64,000 bases of DNA from assembly GCA_030847615.1 (NCBI GenBank), contig JAUMIR010000004.1:102872001-102936000 (forward strand), written 5' to 3'. This stretch comes from Gambelia wislizenii (lineage: Eukaryota; Chordata; Lepidosauria; Squamata; Crotaphytidae). Made by a program: the position numbers and the translations under genes. The notes beneath the pieces are model-generated. The model was not told where the DNA came from and did no database searches. It saw only the letters and a list, made by a program, of their open reading frames with translations. Of this stretch, positions 1 to 13,359 are shown one piece after another. The first letter of the stretch is position 1; the number at the start of each line of letters is the position of its first letter.

Positions 1-40
1 GTCCTGGAACCAAACCCCAGTGAATGTGAAGGGACAACTG
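1..40. mobile_element. Right end of Tigger-like MITE cut by window edge
   Basis: The sequence ends gaagggacaactg followed by TA. It matches the right end of the intact copy at 24233-24463. Confidence 0.7.
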
Positions 41-42
41 TA

Positions 43-3000
43 CTTTAAAAATGCAGGTTTTATTACAATTCCTTTCTTACCCAGAGCCACAGGCCAGCTA
101 TTCCAGCCTTCCTGGACACCTGTTACAAAAGCTGGAGTGGACTTTCTACACTTGGTCCAGGATTTTCTAATAAATCTGGCCTGGGTTAAGGAATGGATCT
201 GCTACAAATATTATTAGGCTATACTGGCTCATGGAATTCTGCAGTCAGTGGTGTAGATTATAACAAGTTCTTTTTAATTCAGAAGAACACAAAATTCATG
301 GGGTAATATACACAACCAGGGCAGGGCTAGGCCTCCACAAAACTCCATCCAGTAGGATGAAACCAAACAAGGGATGTATTAGAATTGGCATGATTTTTCT
401 ATTACTGACCTCTCAAACTATTTACTACGTGGGCCATGTCAGCAAGGTCACATTCTATACCAGGGCTGAAGATTGTGCAGCTCTCCAGATGTTAGATTAC
501 ATTTCCCAACATCCTTCACTCCTGGCTAAACTGGTTAGGGCTGATGAGAATGGCAGTCTGACAACAATCCCCATCCTTTTTCTATACAAATGGGATTGGA
601 CCCAGAAGTGTTTATTCACACTTTAGGCCCACTAAAGTTGTAATTAGCTTCCCTTGAATATAAGCTATCATATGTATGTGCATTAGCTTTGGATCACATA
701 CAAACAAAGTTCTTGGCTGAGACCCTGGATCAGGAAACATATGATATATGCATCTTCCATCCACATCACAAAACCCATAATTTCTAAACTGCACCCTTCC
801 CTCCCATCCCCAGCCACAGGCCCATTTTCTGGTCATTGGAGAGCAGAGGGAGCAACAGACATGCCCAGCTATTTTCTTAAAGAAGGACACTCACTAAGAG
901 GCATACTTTGGGACCTTCCAAGAGGGATTTTGGACATTGTGTGGTTGGTACAGAATTCCAGTCTCCACAGCAACCAAACCAGTGAGTTAGTTACGATGAC
1001 ATAAATTGGACTTACACAACTATAACTCTCTTACAGGATGTCAGCCCCTAATTCCTTATGTGTGTAGTATGTTTGTATTATGTGTTTTTTTTACTTACTT
1101 ACTTACTTACACACACACACACACACTTCATATACATCACACAGGTACTTCATTGTCACACTGGCAATATCCCATTTAATTTTCAATGCCTGGCTAGAGA
1201 TGGCTTTAGGTTTTCCAGGGAACGGGATGTATTTTCAATATGGGGACTCAAAGTGCACTGCCTTTTATTTTACTGTCTAGTCACTGACCAGACTACTGTG
1301 AGTGACAGACTGATGTACATGGTCTGTGAAAAGGACATAAGGCATTTTTTTTTTGTAACAGTGCACAATGGCAGCAGGGAAATAACTGATAACACTATTT
1401 TCTTCACCAGAGAAAGCTGCCCTGTCAGCTCATGAGCAGCCTTGGAAGTCCAGCATTCTCTTGTGACTGAGATAGCTTTCCTGGCAGCCTTCATAGCAGT
1501 GTTCCTAGTCCTCCCTCTCCCCACAGCACTCATGGTCATTTTATCCCCGATGCTATGCCATGACCTATGCCAGTATAGTTACATCAATGTAGTGCTCCAT
1601 AGGATCCTAGATGGCATGACTTTAAGATTGTTGTTCCCTTCCTCTCCTTTCTCCACTACCTTTTAAAAACTTGTGGTCTTGAAAACTTGCACAGAATTTT
1701 TGCACCTTTTTAAGCTAGCCTAATAACAAGTGTGCATTTATATTACAAAATAATAAAAGAGGATTTGTCTCTATCTGTCAGAGTCATATCTTTAAGACCA
1801 GTGGAACCCAGACACCTGAAACTTGGGACTTTATCAAAGGGCTGAAATAGTGGCATTACAATGTGATAGTATCACAAATTGGTTCCCATTATTGCACGAT
1901 GCCATTGTCCTCCTGTCGTCCATGCATGCTCCACCCATTAATTAGATGCAACTTTAAATTGATGGGCAAAGCCCTCAATAGCCCTCAATATCACTCTTTA
2001 CACAATATTGATGAGCATACAATAATCACGTCCCGCTGTAATTGTGTGATTCCAGTGTGAATGGGTTGTCGTCTTCTCCCCCTCCCCTTTCCCAATGAGA
2101 ACACATAAGTTCTCCAGGGGAGAACATGAAGAGGACCTACAGAATGCTCTGTTAACCAACTGTCACCTTTTCTTGGCACCTTTTTATGTTTAAGTGTTTA
2201 TTTGTGAATTTCTTGCCCATGCAAAACTGTGGAAGTAAGAGAAAATTTTCTTAAAGGTGCATGTGCCAGCTAACAGGAGGTGTTAATACTCTGTCATTAG
2301 AAGGCAATGTGAATACAAGTGTTACTATAGCATGGGCTTCAATCCCATTCTTAAATCAGTAGTGGTGGTCATGTGATAATTCCATGTTGGTAGTATCATA
2401 CAATTATGGCAACATGTGATAACTACTATAATCATGCTGCTATGTTTCTGCTTTCCTCAATCATGGAATTATAGCATTTTTAGATGCTACTCTGATAAAG
2501 TCCTTGGAATACAGACTAAAGAGAACCTTAGGGCTGAGCACCTAGAAAATGTTTGATATTCTAAATTGCATTAATTCATTTTCATGTGTTGAAAACATCA
2601 GATGCAATTGATAGATGCTGAGCAAACTCCTAGCCTGTCAGAAGCTTTGCTTCATATTTATGATGAGGAAAACTGGTGAAACTTGCATAAGAGAACTTGC
2701 TCTTGTCCACCAAACAGCTTGGACAACTTCTTTTTTTTTTCTTGCACTAAAAAAAAATTCTGGAACACAGCCAAGTGGGCAGGAAAGGCACATAGAAAAA
2801 TATTGCAAAACTAATCTAGAACTGAAAAATCCAGGACTGCTTGCAGGCAAGGCTTTTATTGTGTGCTCGCCCTGCCATTTGAAGAATTTGATGGCATTCC
2901 AGATGATCTTGTCTTCTATTTGTAATGCTTCTGTGCTTTCCTACTTCTTCCATCTTCTTGCTTGCCACAATAAAACCCCAAATCAAAACCAAAACAAGCA

Positions 3001-3300
3001 ATCATTAAGGACACACTTCATGCCTTTTGACTAGGAGCCCTCCTTCTGGACGTACCACAGAAGATTTAATTTTCCTGCCTCCATCTTCTGTCTTTGTGTA
3101 TCATGCACATGAAAGTGCCAGTTGAATGTTTTTGCTTCAAGTGGAAACTGGTCTAAAAGACAGGCATCAAACCAAGTTTCTTTTAGCCATGTCTGATCTA
3201 TTTCACGTTGTCATTTTATTTATGATATATTCTACCTTTCCATCAAACAGTGCTCCAAATGGCTAATAATGATCAAAAACAAAAGTAAAATAGAGCAACA
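43..3300. other. Intergenic DNA, no gene recognised
   Basis: Scanned on both strands for C8A C-terminal exons (TSP1 WSxW, EGF cysteines). None were found. It holds a tetranucleotide plus CA microsatellite at 1091-1126 and short homopolymers. Confidence 0.4.
1091..1126. repeat. (TTAC)n plus (CA)n microsatellite
   Basis: Tandem ttac units run directly into an AC run. Confidence 0.9.
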
Positions 3301-3834
3301 AAGGCAGGCAAAACTGGGGTTGCCAGGTGTCCCTTATTATAAGGGATGTCCCCTATCTGAAGGTTGGAAGGCTTTTCCTTTTATATACATAGACAAAACG
3401 TCAACAAATATCCTTATTTTTTAGTGGAGAGCCTTTATAATGATAGAAATATATGCATCATGTAATTTTTGAACATGGACAATCTGTTATTTTTACAGAG
3501 AAACACATGGTTAAATTTACTGAAATCAATACTGTACTTTCATTTGGCATTTAGGTAGAACAGAAACTTGTTAATAACTACCTTCTGTTTCTACAACCCT
3601 GCGTGTCATAAATTTCAATTGCCCCCTATTACTATTTTGAAATCTTGGCAATGCTAGGTAAAGCACATTAATAAAACTGATAACCACAGCAAACTGTTAA
3701 ACCCATGTTACTGTAAACCATATGTACAATGGCCTTAACAAGCCAGTTTATAAGGTGAAAGGTTTTGCTAAGTAAAAAAAAAAAAAATCATGACCAGAAT
3801 TCTACATGCACCACTTAGTTATCAAACTACCTTA

Positions 3835-4417
3835 GGCCTTTATCAGACAAATGAAAAATGGAGTCATAACAATGCCATAAACACGATAGGGCGCACATAT
3901 CAGACAATGTCACCTTTTCGCATTTGTGTACTGGCCATAAGCGGTACTGTTTTATTGACAGGAAAAGCCGTCAATAGGTCGGCTGTGGTGATATTTTGCC
4001 GGCATTGCCAGCGTATGGAACCTCATGCCAATGTCCTCTTGTCATTCCAGCATCAAAGGCCAGTCCAGCCAGAACACTTCCAGGTGAGATCACAAAATCC
4101 AGGTAGGTGACACACTTTTTATGACCTTCCCCAGTTTACTTGGGACTTTTATAGTGTGTTTATGTGCTTTTTAGAACTTTTACTTTGTTATTTTTGTTTT
4201 TATTTTTGAATTTCCAGCACTATATATTCTTATGAGAATCTGTGGGATTTCAATAGAGGAAGTAAACAGAGCTCTGTTCGCTTCTCATTCATTGCTGGGG
4301 GAGTCTTTTCATGCAGATAGGAGGTAAGTGTGGCATGGGGAGTTCTTTTGCCGGCATAAAAATGGCAGACGTTATGCCGGCAAAAAAACAGGTTTAGGGG
4401 GTGGACTGATAAAGTCC
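3835..4417. mobile_element. Harbinger-like MITE, copy a
   Basis: Terminal inverted repeats (ggcctttatcagac and ggactgataaagtcc) are flanked by TTA on both sides (3832-3834, 4418-4420). The interior shares blocks with the elements at 11455, 24691, 27350 and 39285. A 3-bp TWA-type duplication suits PIF/Harbinger. Confidence 0.7.
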
Positions 4418-4803
4418 TTAGCTGCATAGTTAAGTGAGTAGTGTATCCCTGCCTGACCACCAAATCCTGACTTACCAGGCAGCAGACACTGTAAGCAGTG
4501 GGGGTCTGTTCTTGGGAAACAGCAGGCTAATGCTTCCACCCCCCCCCCAAGCAATCTCCAATGTGACAGTCAGAAGCAGGATCCCTGTGGCAACTCCTTC
4601 TTACAGCAGAGGTCACCCATGGGAGAGGGGTAGAAATATCAGTCTGATGCATTCTGATCAACAGGAGAACAGATCCACATTGCTCATAGCTGCTTCTGCC
4701 CTATAAATCAGGATTGGGAGACCTTTACCATCCTTCTGTATTCCCTACACTATGGGAAGTATAGAGATTGTGAATATGAATCAGTTACCAATGCATTACT
4801 CTA

Positions 4804-4925
4804 GGGGGTTGTCTATATGGTGAAAATACTCCTCATCGAATTTGAGGAGAATATGATTTGTCTTAATGAGATCCCACATCAAGCTGCCATATTTTGAAGG
4901 AGTGTGGGGGAACCGCCAAATACTC
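4804..4925. mobile_element. Fragment of GGGCCTGTCTATATG-type DNA transposon
   Basis: It begins ggttgtctatatggtgaaaa and matches the left parts of the elements at 30465 and 49624. The right end was not found. Confidence 0.5.
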
Positions 4926-6361
4926 CATGGGAAGATGGATTGTCAGATAATTTGGACTGAAATTGTGTAAGATGTTTTAGGTCATAACAATACTTAGAAT
5001 GAACTGGCAGCTCAGCAAGCTATTGTAAAATGAGAGTCACATGCTACCTGGTTGCTGCAGTTTGAACCAGTGAAATTCACAGACACTCTTTAAATACAAA
5101 ATAAAACACATGTCTGTGGCCAGAACTGCTATTTTAGGAATGGGTGCCGTTGACACACAGGTCTTTGCTGACCGAATGTACTTGGTCAGTCCAGCGCTGA
5201 ATCCAGTCCTACCTACGAATTTGAATCTTCAAGGGGAATGGAACTAGCTTGTCCTTTCTATTAGCTAGGAACACCACTGTTCTGCCTGGATTAAGATTCC
5301 ATTCATTTGCTCAAAATCAGTACGTTTGCCAACTTTACCCTGCCAAAACACTCTGTTCCTTGTTTTCTCTGAGATATCTAAAAACAGATTCTTCTCAAAA
5401 ATTGCTTTGACATTTTTCATTATTGGCACCACCATCATCAATCTCAATGGTGCCAGGAAACAGCAACATGTCCCATACTCCATGTCATTTGTAGCAATGC
5501 CACCCCAGTGCCTTAGAGGAAGATCTCTCCCCATTACCTCCCACTGTTTAATCTATCCTGCCAGCTACTGGTCCAAGCCAGAAACAAAGAGGCTAGCTTG
5601 GGTTTTGTTAAAGCAATGTTCTAATATCTTTTAAATCTGACTTCATTTAATAATGATGGCTTCGATCTAGCATGAGAATATCACTGTGTCAAATTAGAAG
5701 CTGGCTCTTAATAACAATCAAGAACCTCATGCTGTCCTAAAGAGTAACAAATGTGTTACAGCATTAGCTGTTCTATGGTGCCTGTTAAGGCATTGTATAG
5801 TGCGTGAAAGTGTAGCATGTCAAAAATGTCTGTGTCTTTAAGGTGCCACAGGACTCTTCATTGTTTTTACAATAATAAAAATTGGAATTGCTGCTAACAG
5901 ACTCATCTAGCCTACAGAGATCAAAGCCATGCCAAACTTTTCCTGTGGTATTCTTCCTAGGCAAGACAACTCAGGCTGTTAGCTTCCAAGTGTTACTCAT
6001 TAATTAAAGCCCTTGTTAATTAAGTCCTTGGGAAAGGCTTCCCCCCTCTTTGTTTTTGCTGAAGAGAAATAGGAAATTGCCTAGTAAAATAAAGGTGGTG
6101 ATGATAATGTCTCTGCAACCTTTCTGCTCAGACCGCAGACTAACTTCATAAATTTTTCATCATTAACCAAGTTAGTTGGGAGATTCTAGGAGCTGTAGAC
6201 CCCCACAGTAACTTTATTGAGCTTGTACCATCAACATTCCCTCTTCAACTGTCAGGATCAGTCCCTAAAAGTGACCTCCCTGCCAAGAGTTCTGTCTGTA
6301 TCTAGTTACTGTGTGCTTCCATGTTTGACCGTTTAATGTTTTGCATTCTTTAACACTATAA
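4926..6361. other. Intergenic DNA, no gene recognised
   Basis: Nothing coding was seen. A stretch near 5830-5875 (ctttaaggtgccacaggact) resembles a common LINE 3' end and is probably an old repeat. Confidence 0.4.
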
Positions 6362-6680
6362 CAAGTTGGTGTACCGAGAGAAGACAAGGGAGGACAGACA
6401 CTGTCTGTTGGGAGAGCGGGCTGGATGGCTTTGCACCTGCAAGGGCTGTGGGAAACAATAGGTGGAGCCCAGACTGGGTGAGAATGAGGAGTGTGTATAA
6501 CAGGTGACCAATGAAGGAACTGCCCGCCAGATTTGGCTGATTGTAAATATTTTTTATTTTACTGATTTTCCTATGAGCTTCATTACAAGCAACACATTTG
6601 TATAGTTCTCTCTTTAGATTATTGTCGCAATAAAGCTTTCTGTTTAACTCTGAAGCTTCTGGTTACTGAGTCTGAAGAAG
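6362..6680 (+). mobile_element. Possible solitary LTR
   Basis: It has a promoter-like tataa, an AATAAA at about 6630 and a GC-rich 5' half, spaced like a retroviral-type LTR. No second copy, primer-binding site or clear target duplication was identified. Weak call. Confidence 0.25.
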
Positions 6681-7659
6681 CTCGCAAATGATATCAATGC
6701 AAGATGAAAACAGGAGCCTTATTCTCCACTGCAAATGGCCATGATAAACATCACACCAGATGCAAGATACCTCTTCTCAATGTACAATTTAATGGTTAAT
6801 TTTTATTGCCACAGATTAAGAGCATTCGTGCATGAACTTTATGAATTTAATTTGTTTTATTTTAACTTTGCAATAAGTACCAGGATGCTTTGAATGTATT
6901 TCGTCTGCTGAGTAATCTACAGGGGGGAATCATCCAATGAATAAGCATATCATTATTACATAGCTTTGAAATTATTGGGTGTCACAGAGGTATTTGGGAG
7001 TACTTTGCAATTCAGTTTTTTCCCCTTTAAGGCAATATCTAATTGATTAAGCAATTTGTGTTCAATGCAATAAATGTGAAACTGAGTATAACACCACCAC
7101 ATTGGGTTCAGGTTTCTGATTTGAGGAAGCCACTATGAGATTTACATTTTCATATATCCCATGTATCTTAGCCTGGTGAAGCACCCTCCAGTGACTATTA
7201 AGAAAAACATATTTTAAGACATTCACACAAAATAGCAGGTTGAAATTCAGACAAATAATGAACTAGATTTGCTTTGTTTGGCTGCCTGGAAAAGGTAGAC
7301 TTTTCTTAATGGCAGAATGACAGATGATGGCTTTTAATATTACAAAGTGTGTATGCAAAACCACAACAGCCCTATGACAGATATTTACAATATATTTGCT
7401 GTATACCTAGAATAAACATCTGTTGATTATACTTGCCATATGATCTGCATACTTATTTTAAAAAGGGATCTTATTTACTCAAAGCCACTCACAAATTTCA
7501 TGCATAAAGGGGCAGCAATACAGTTTATTCAAAGTGATAGCAGAACTGAAGTGAAACCCTCCTTAAATGGATAAAATATACCCACATGCATATCAGAGTG
7601 TTCATGACTGAACATTTCTAGATTCTGTCTCAGCCACTTAAACCATCTACTGTACATAA

Positions 7660-7860
7660 TATGGGGAATTTTGTCTTCCAGTTTGTTAACGGAGCTGTAT
7701 GGCACCTTTTCCCAGCCTGCCACCATGCAGATGTGTTGGACTACAAGTTCAGTCATCTCTGGCTATCATAACTGTGGTGGGGGCTGCCCTCAAAAACATC
7801 TGGAGGGCATCCTATTCGGGTGGTTGCTCAATTACAGGGTTGGGCAGCCCTGACTCAGCA
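7660..7860. repeat. Dispersed repeat with inverted tggagggc/gccctcca motif
   Basis: The words ttggactacaagttcagtca and catctggagggca are typical of a MITE also seen as a hairpin at 50640-50750. Degenerate. Confidence 0.4.
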
Positions 7861-7904
7861 TGCGGTCCCTGAGTATATCTCTGCAGGCCCTCCATGTTCC
7901 CTAG

Positions 7905-7990
7905 ATGGCTCTTTTTATTTATTATTTATTAATTGAATTATTACCCCACCTTTCTCCCAGGATGGGATCCAAGGTGGTTATTTTCTTTTT
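7905..7990 (-). mobile_element. L2-like LINE 3' tail
   Basis: A TTTATT-rich run beside cacctttctcccaggatggg. On the minus strand it reads as a LINE tail ending in AATAA repeats. It may supply C8B polyadenylation signals. Confidence 0.45.
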
Positions 7991-8116
7991 CTGACCATAA
8001 AAAAGGGTAAATCTAAAATGTAGCTATTCATCTATTAAATAGGTTGCAGCCCTCCTCCGACTGTTTAACATTTTTTAAAAAATCTGTTTTCTAAACCAGA
8101 AGTGGATATTTTTGTT

Positions 8117-8122
8117 TTTAAT
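8117..8122 (-). promoter_or_regulatory. Candidate polyadenylation signal ATTAAA
   Basis: Minus-strand ATTAAA about 165 nt beyond the C8B stop. It is the nearest hexamer of this type; the alternative is AATAAA at 7914-7919. Confidence 0.35.
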
Positions 8123-8285
8123 TTGCTGGGACATTTTTAGCAATCCATGCACCCCTTCCCCCAAATGATCTCAGGAACAGACTCCCCTCAATCCACTACA
8201 CTTGTCTGTTCCTGATCAGTGACTTGTATGATATTCTGAAAACACCCATTATTGTTTTTTCCAAATATCTTTTTCAAACATTTCA

Positions 8286-8419
8286 CTAAACACTTTCAAT
8301 ATTAAGCCCAGAACATGGCTTGCCACCATTTTGGGCAGGAGGATTGTTACAGTCTCGTTTTCTTGTCTGTTTTCCTCCAGAACCTGCAGACCAGCTGGAC
8401 CAACAGCTCCAGTTCCCAT
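8286..8419 (-). CDS. C8B: C8B exon 12 (C-terminal TSP1 and stop)
   Basis: The acceptor is ttgctatag; 134 nt, starting in phase 1 and ending in TAG immediately followed by in-frame TGA. It encodes [17 protein letters not shown] and then [16 protein letters not shown]. Trp544, 547 and 550 keep the WxxW motifs. The Cys expected after WSSWS is Gly553 here. The chain stops after residue 584, before the final Cys of the mammalian domain. Confidence 0.95.
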
Positions 8420-11400
8420 CTATAGCAACGTCTGGAATAATGAGAAATAAAATTAGGGTTACCATAATGATGTCCTAATAGGGTCAAACTAGCTATACCC
8501 GGTGTAACATACACCATAATCTACATATAAAAAACACTTCAGTATGTTTCCATTCCCACTCTGCTGATTGGCCACTTAGGAAACACGCCAACAGTATGAT
8601 CATTTGATGCATTAATATGTAACCTTTAAAATCAACTATAATAGCTAGTTTCATGCTGAGAGCCCACCGCTGCTGTCATGCAACCACATGTACACACAGA
8701 CAAATAGACACACACACCAGGATGTGAAAGCCCCTCTGCTGCCATGGAACCGTGCATACACACACACCATGCTACATACACCCCATGTGTGCCAGGATGC
8801 AAGTGCCCTGCCGCTGCCATGCAACCGCATGTACACACACAGAGACACACACAAACCATGCTGCACACACCCCCACATACCATGTTAAACACACACCACA
8901 TCCCCATGCTACACACATACACGCCACACACACACCACATGCATCAGGATATGAGAGCCCCTCCACCATCATGTTTAGAAAGGACTTGAAGCCTTCTACA
9001 TGTTTCTTCCCCCAGTGTGCTGATTGGCTGCCCAACAGGAAGCTTAGATTGGTTGGGAAGTTCCCTACTGTCAGGGTCCAGGGCGTGGGCAGAGGTTTCT
9101 AGGAGCTGAGACACCAGGGCTGGGTCAAGAACACAAGAGACAGAGTCCAAAGTCCAGGCAGGGTCAAAGATAAGCAAAAGTCAAAAAACAGTCCAAGGTC
9201 AGAGCACATACCAGATATCCAAGACCCAGCTACCAACAGCACAAAAGAGCATGTTGTGGTGACCAAGACTGAAAGCCAAATACCGCTCTTAAATAGCAGT
9301 TCCCCTGTCTGCTTCAGGTATGCTGCATGATTGCAGCCAGCTGCATCTGATAGTTTGGCCCTGGTTCTTCCAAGACTCCCACAGCCAGGGCCTGAGTCTG
9401 CAAAGAGGCTGTGCTGGCTGCTGCAGCCAGGGGCCTAATCCTCCGAGGAGAGGCAGATCCTGACACCTAAGCAGCCAATCAGCACACTGAAAATGGCAAC
9501 ATACCCAAGAGAATTATATATATAGATGATGACCCAGTACCAATCCTAACTTAGTGGACACCCAGATTAATAAAGTGTTGAAAAAAAGAATAACATTTCA
9601 TCTATGGTAGAACAGAATGATTCATAGGGTATTTTTTTAAAAAAAATAAAATCATATAAAAACATATTTTCAAACATGGCTTGCCTTGAATAAGGCTATG
9701 ACTGCTGACACACTGCAGAAATAATCCAGTTTGATACCTCTGTAACTGCCATGGCTCCATCCTATGGAATCCTGAGATTTGTAGCTTGTTGTGGCACCAG
9801 AGCTCTCTGACAGAGAAGGCTAAATATCTCACAAAACACAAATCCCAGGATTGCATAGGATGGAGCCATGATAGTTAAAACTGTCAAACTGCATTATTTC
9901 TCCAGTGTGTCAGCAGCTTACGATGTGATAGGATCCTTTGGTTATTTTTGAAAAATGGAAGTATGTTGGAGATTGTTTGAGAGAAAGAGCTGACTTTTAC
10001 CACATGACCAAGTACTACCAATGATGCAGGTGTCCCTATTTTTTTTTTTTAGCAGACTTGTATAAACTAGGGATTGCAGTTGCATCCCATGAGGTACACA
10101 AGACTCTGGCCTATTTTATAGCCTACCCCCTTCCAGGACCATTAGTGCTCATCAAACTAGTGCTGTAGCATGAGCTGCAAAGGGGCTGCTTTCCCTTGAA
10201 ATCTGCATGTCAGTGCTACAATGGCAAGTTCCCCTTCAAAGTTTCACAAAAAGGTTGCATTCCCCATGTGGTTATGTGTGTAAGAGAGAGAAAGGAATGG
10301 GGGCACCAATGGGTTGGGGGTGGCAATGTGGCCTCCAACTCAGGGTTGGCTCACCTCTGCTCTAACCTGATACCTGAGTGGTAAACCTATTTCCTATGCA
10401 GGGAGAAGCAGACTAGGAATATACAGTTCCAGAAGAACTCAGGATCTGTGTAAACCAACATAGTTCCTACTCACCAAAAAGACAATTTTCAAGAATTCTA
10501 TTTGGCTTGAGAAAGCTTTTTAAAAAGATTCCAAGGAGGAGCGCTATTCAACATAAACCATAACCTTTCTCTCTTTCTTTTGACCACCCCCCCCATTTAC
10601 ATGGGATCGGTACCCATGGTTTCACTTACCTGTGATTAGGGAGAGCAGGTCTCTCTAGATATCTGGAGAACCACAGAGTTGCACTGGTGGCAGTCTCTCT
10701 CCGTAATGGGAGGTCCTCTATCATGACTCTATGGTCAACTTCCACTGGGAGTTGACCATAGAGTTGCACCAGATACCTCTAGAGAGGCATCCTCTCTAGG
10801 CATTTTCTAAGTCTTCTGGTGCGATTCTATGGTCTAATATGGTGGTTCACTATTATACATGGTTTCATGTATCTGCAATAAGTCCGGGAGTGTATATCCC
10901 ACATAAATGGGGAGCAGCTTGTATTCTCTTTTATCGGATGTCTTTTTAGCATCTGTCTTACCTGTTCTTAGTGTCTCCTCACAGGCAAGACCTCGATGTC
11001 CTAGTGGACAAATACACTCACAGTGAGTCCCTGAAAGGCATAATAGGCAGGGTCAACAATACTTCTGGGTCCATTTTTCACCTACCCCAAGCTGTGATTG
11101 CAGAAAGTAGCTAAGAAGATTCCTAATACTAAGGGAGCAGCTCCAGCAATACCTATATGTCATCTCTGCAATCCTCAGTGATGATTGGTTGATCCTAAAC
11201 CAATGAAAAGCCATCATGTAGGCAGGCCTCTCAGTGGTGCTACCCAACCCTTGGAACACTTTCTACAATAGGGCCTGATAAAAGGAGGCTACATTCTGCT
11301 TTAAAAACCATCTGAGAACATACGTACATATACACCTGAGAATAACTGCTCTGTTTTCTACATTTTATTGTTGGGTTTTAATTTTTTAAATTATTTTTTA

Positions 11401-13319
11401 AATTGTTACAAAATGTGTTCTATTGCTTTTCTATTGCATTAAATGTCAGTTTTAGGAGATTATCAAATGCCCTTAATATGGTGTTACAGGAACTCCAGGA
11501 GATCGCCAAAGGGCTTCCTTTTGGGACAATGTCGTCCTCATCCTGTTATACTCCCATTCTGCTCTAGTTTCATTCTTGTTTCTTCTTATTCAATTGACCT
11601 GTTATTCCATTTCTGTAATGAAATGGCAGGTGAGCGAAAAAGTGCCCCGTTATACTGGCGCAATGCCAGAGTCACTGGGTGGTCCCTGCCGGACACTACC
11701 GGTTGCAATTGGGACAAGGAGGTAAGTGACAACCTTTTTTGTACCTTCCCAAGGTTATTTGTTATTTTTAAAGTCTGTTTTTATGCTTGCTTTCACTTTT
11801 TAAACTGTATTTTTGTTTCTATTTTTGAAGTTCCCGCACACTCATTCTCTCGCAAGAATGGCCAGGAACTCAAACGAGGAAGTGAATGGGGCTCTGTTCA
11901 AGCTCTATTCACTTCTGATTCAAGGGGAGGGGGCAGATGTGGGATAAGGTAAGTCTGAAAAATGGGGTTATCGTGCTGGAATGGGGTGGGAGATAATATG
12001 GTGAGACGGGGACACTTTTTTTTGTCCCCGTCTGATCATCTTAGAGAGCTTTCTCTGACTCAAGCTGTACACAAAGGCAAAATTAGTTGTTTTCTCCCTT
12101 TAAATATGGAAGAAATCAAAACTGACAGAGGATTCTGGAGTCTGCCCTCCAGGCCAAGGGCTTCAAATGATTCAGTTTTAAGAATCTGGATTTGACTATG
12201 CATGTTACTGCTGAAATTTAGGGTTGCCAGTAGTGTTGAGCCTGCAGATTGGGGGAGGGGGCAGAACCTGACAAGTAGGGACAACTTCTTGTGATCTCAC
12301 AATATTAGGCCATGGTGATGGTGCAAGGGGGAATGATGTCATTACACATTATATATTATGCATCAACCACAGTTGCACAGAGTATGTCATTCAAATAAAA
12401 ACAAAACAAAACCCTAAGACTAAATACACACTACATAAATAACCCAGTTTGAAACTGGATTATATGACATGGATCCTTCCTATGGAATCCTGGGATTTGT
12501 AGTTTGGTGAGGTCTAAGCATTCATTGGCAGGGGAAACTAAAGACTACATTTGCAAAACTACAAATCCCAAGATTCTATAGGAAGGAGCCATGGCAAATA
12601 ATCCAGTTTCAAACTGGATTATTTGTGTAGTGTCAATTCGGCCTTAGGTCTATCAAATGAGGAAAATAGATATAAACATGCTTTCAGGCAAAGACTCTCC
12701 CATTTGCTCTTAAGAGAAGAGGGTCCAGGGCATTAAATGCCAGGCCAGGCCTTGAGATATGGGAACCCTAGTTGCGACCTACAACATTCTTTGTCCTAAC
12801 AGCTGCATAGCAGCAGGTACAACATGGTCCCCTCAATTCTGGGAATAACCTATTGATTTATTTTCCCCTGGGAATGGGGAAGAATTTCATTTCCCTTTCA
12901 AGAATTTACCAGAAGTTACATTCTCCCACCATCACAAGATGGAAAGAAAATAGATTTGGGAGGGGGACATAAATACAGGCAGTGGCGGCAATGGGGTGGT
13001 GGTGGTGAGGAGAGGCCAAACTGCACCAGAGCCTCAATTAGCAAGCCTACATAACTTGCAAGACTGGATTTAAAGAAAAGGGTAGGTAAACTACATTTTA
13101 GAACTCCATTTTATGAGGGTGCTCTGAATGGATGTTTAGATGGAAAGATGGATTGGTGGATAGAATGGAACAAAATATGGGGGAAATCTGTTAGAATAAT
13201 ACACAGGATTTTGAGAGGAGGGGTCAATACTATGGAGCTTATTAAATGGAACATAACATAGGACTCAGCATGTCATAATCCAGACCTTGTAACCCATCAC
13301 ACCAAATGCACCCAGTGAT

Positions 13320-13359
<40 letters not shown>

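Larger units (their letters stand above)
7900..8285 (-). other. C8B: C8B 3' UTR region
   Basis: This is untranslated sequence after the double stop. An ATTAAA variant polyadenylation hexamer lies at 8122-8117. AATAAA copies occur in the A-rich tail of an L2-like fragment at about 7914-7930. The true end cannot be set without transcript data. Confidence 0.5.
8519..9527. mobile_element. Composite TIR element A (minisatellite plus LTR inside)
   Basis: Its left end (tatgtttccattcccactct, then gctgattggccacttagg) is the inverted match of its right end (cctaagcagccaatcagcac). Inside are a CA-rich minisatellite (8660-8960) and an LTR-like block (9069-9465). The same order recurs at 36234-37722. It sits in C8B intron 11, about 100 bp from the exon 12 acceptor. 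Confidence 0.65.

Noticed and set aside
11443..11952. A 169-codon plus-strand frame
   Set aside because: It coincides with a Harbinger-like MITE and resembles no transposase.
13320..13356. Short regular repeats as a CRISPR array
   Set aside because: Simple microsatellites and minisatellites in eukaryotic introns; no spacer-repeat structure.
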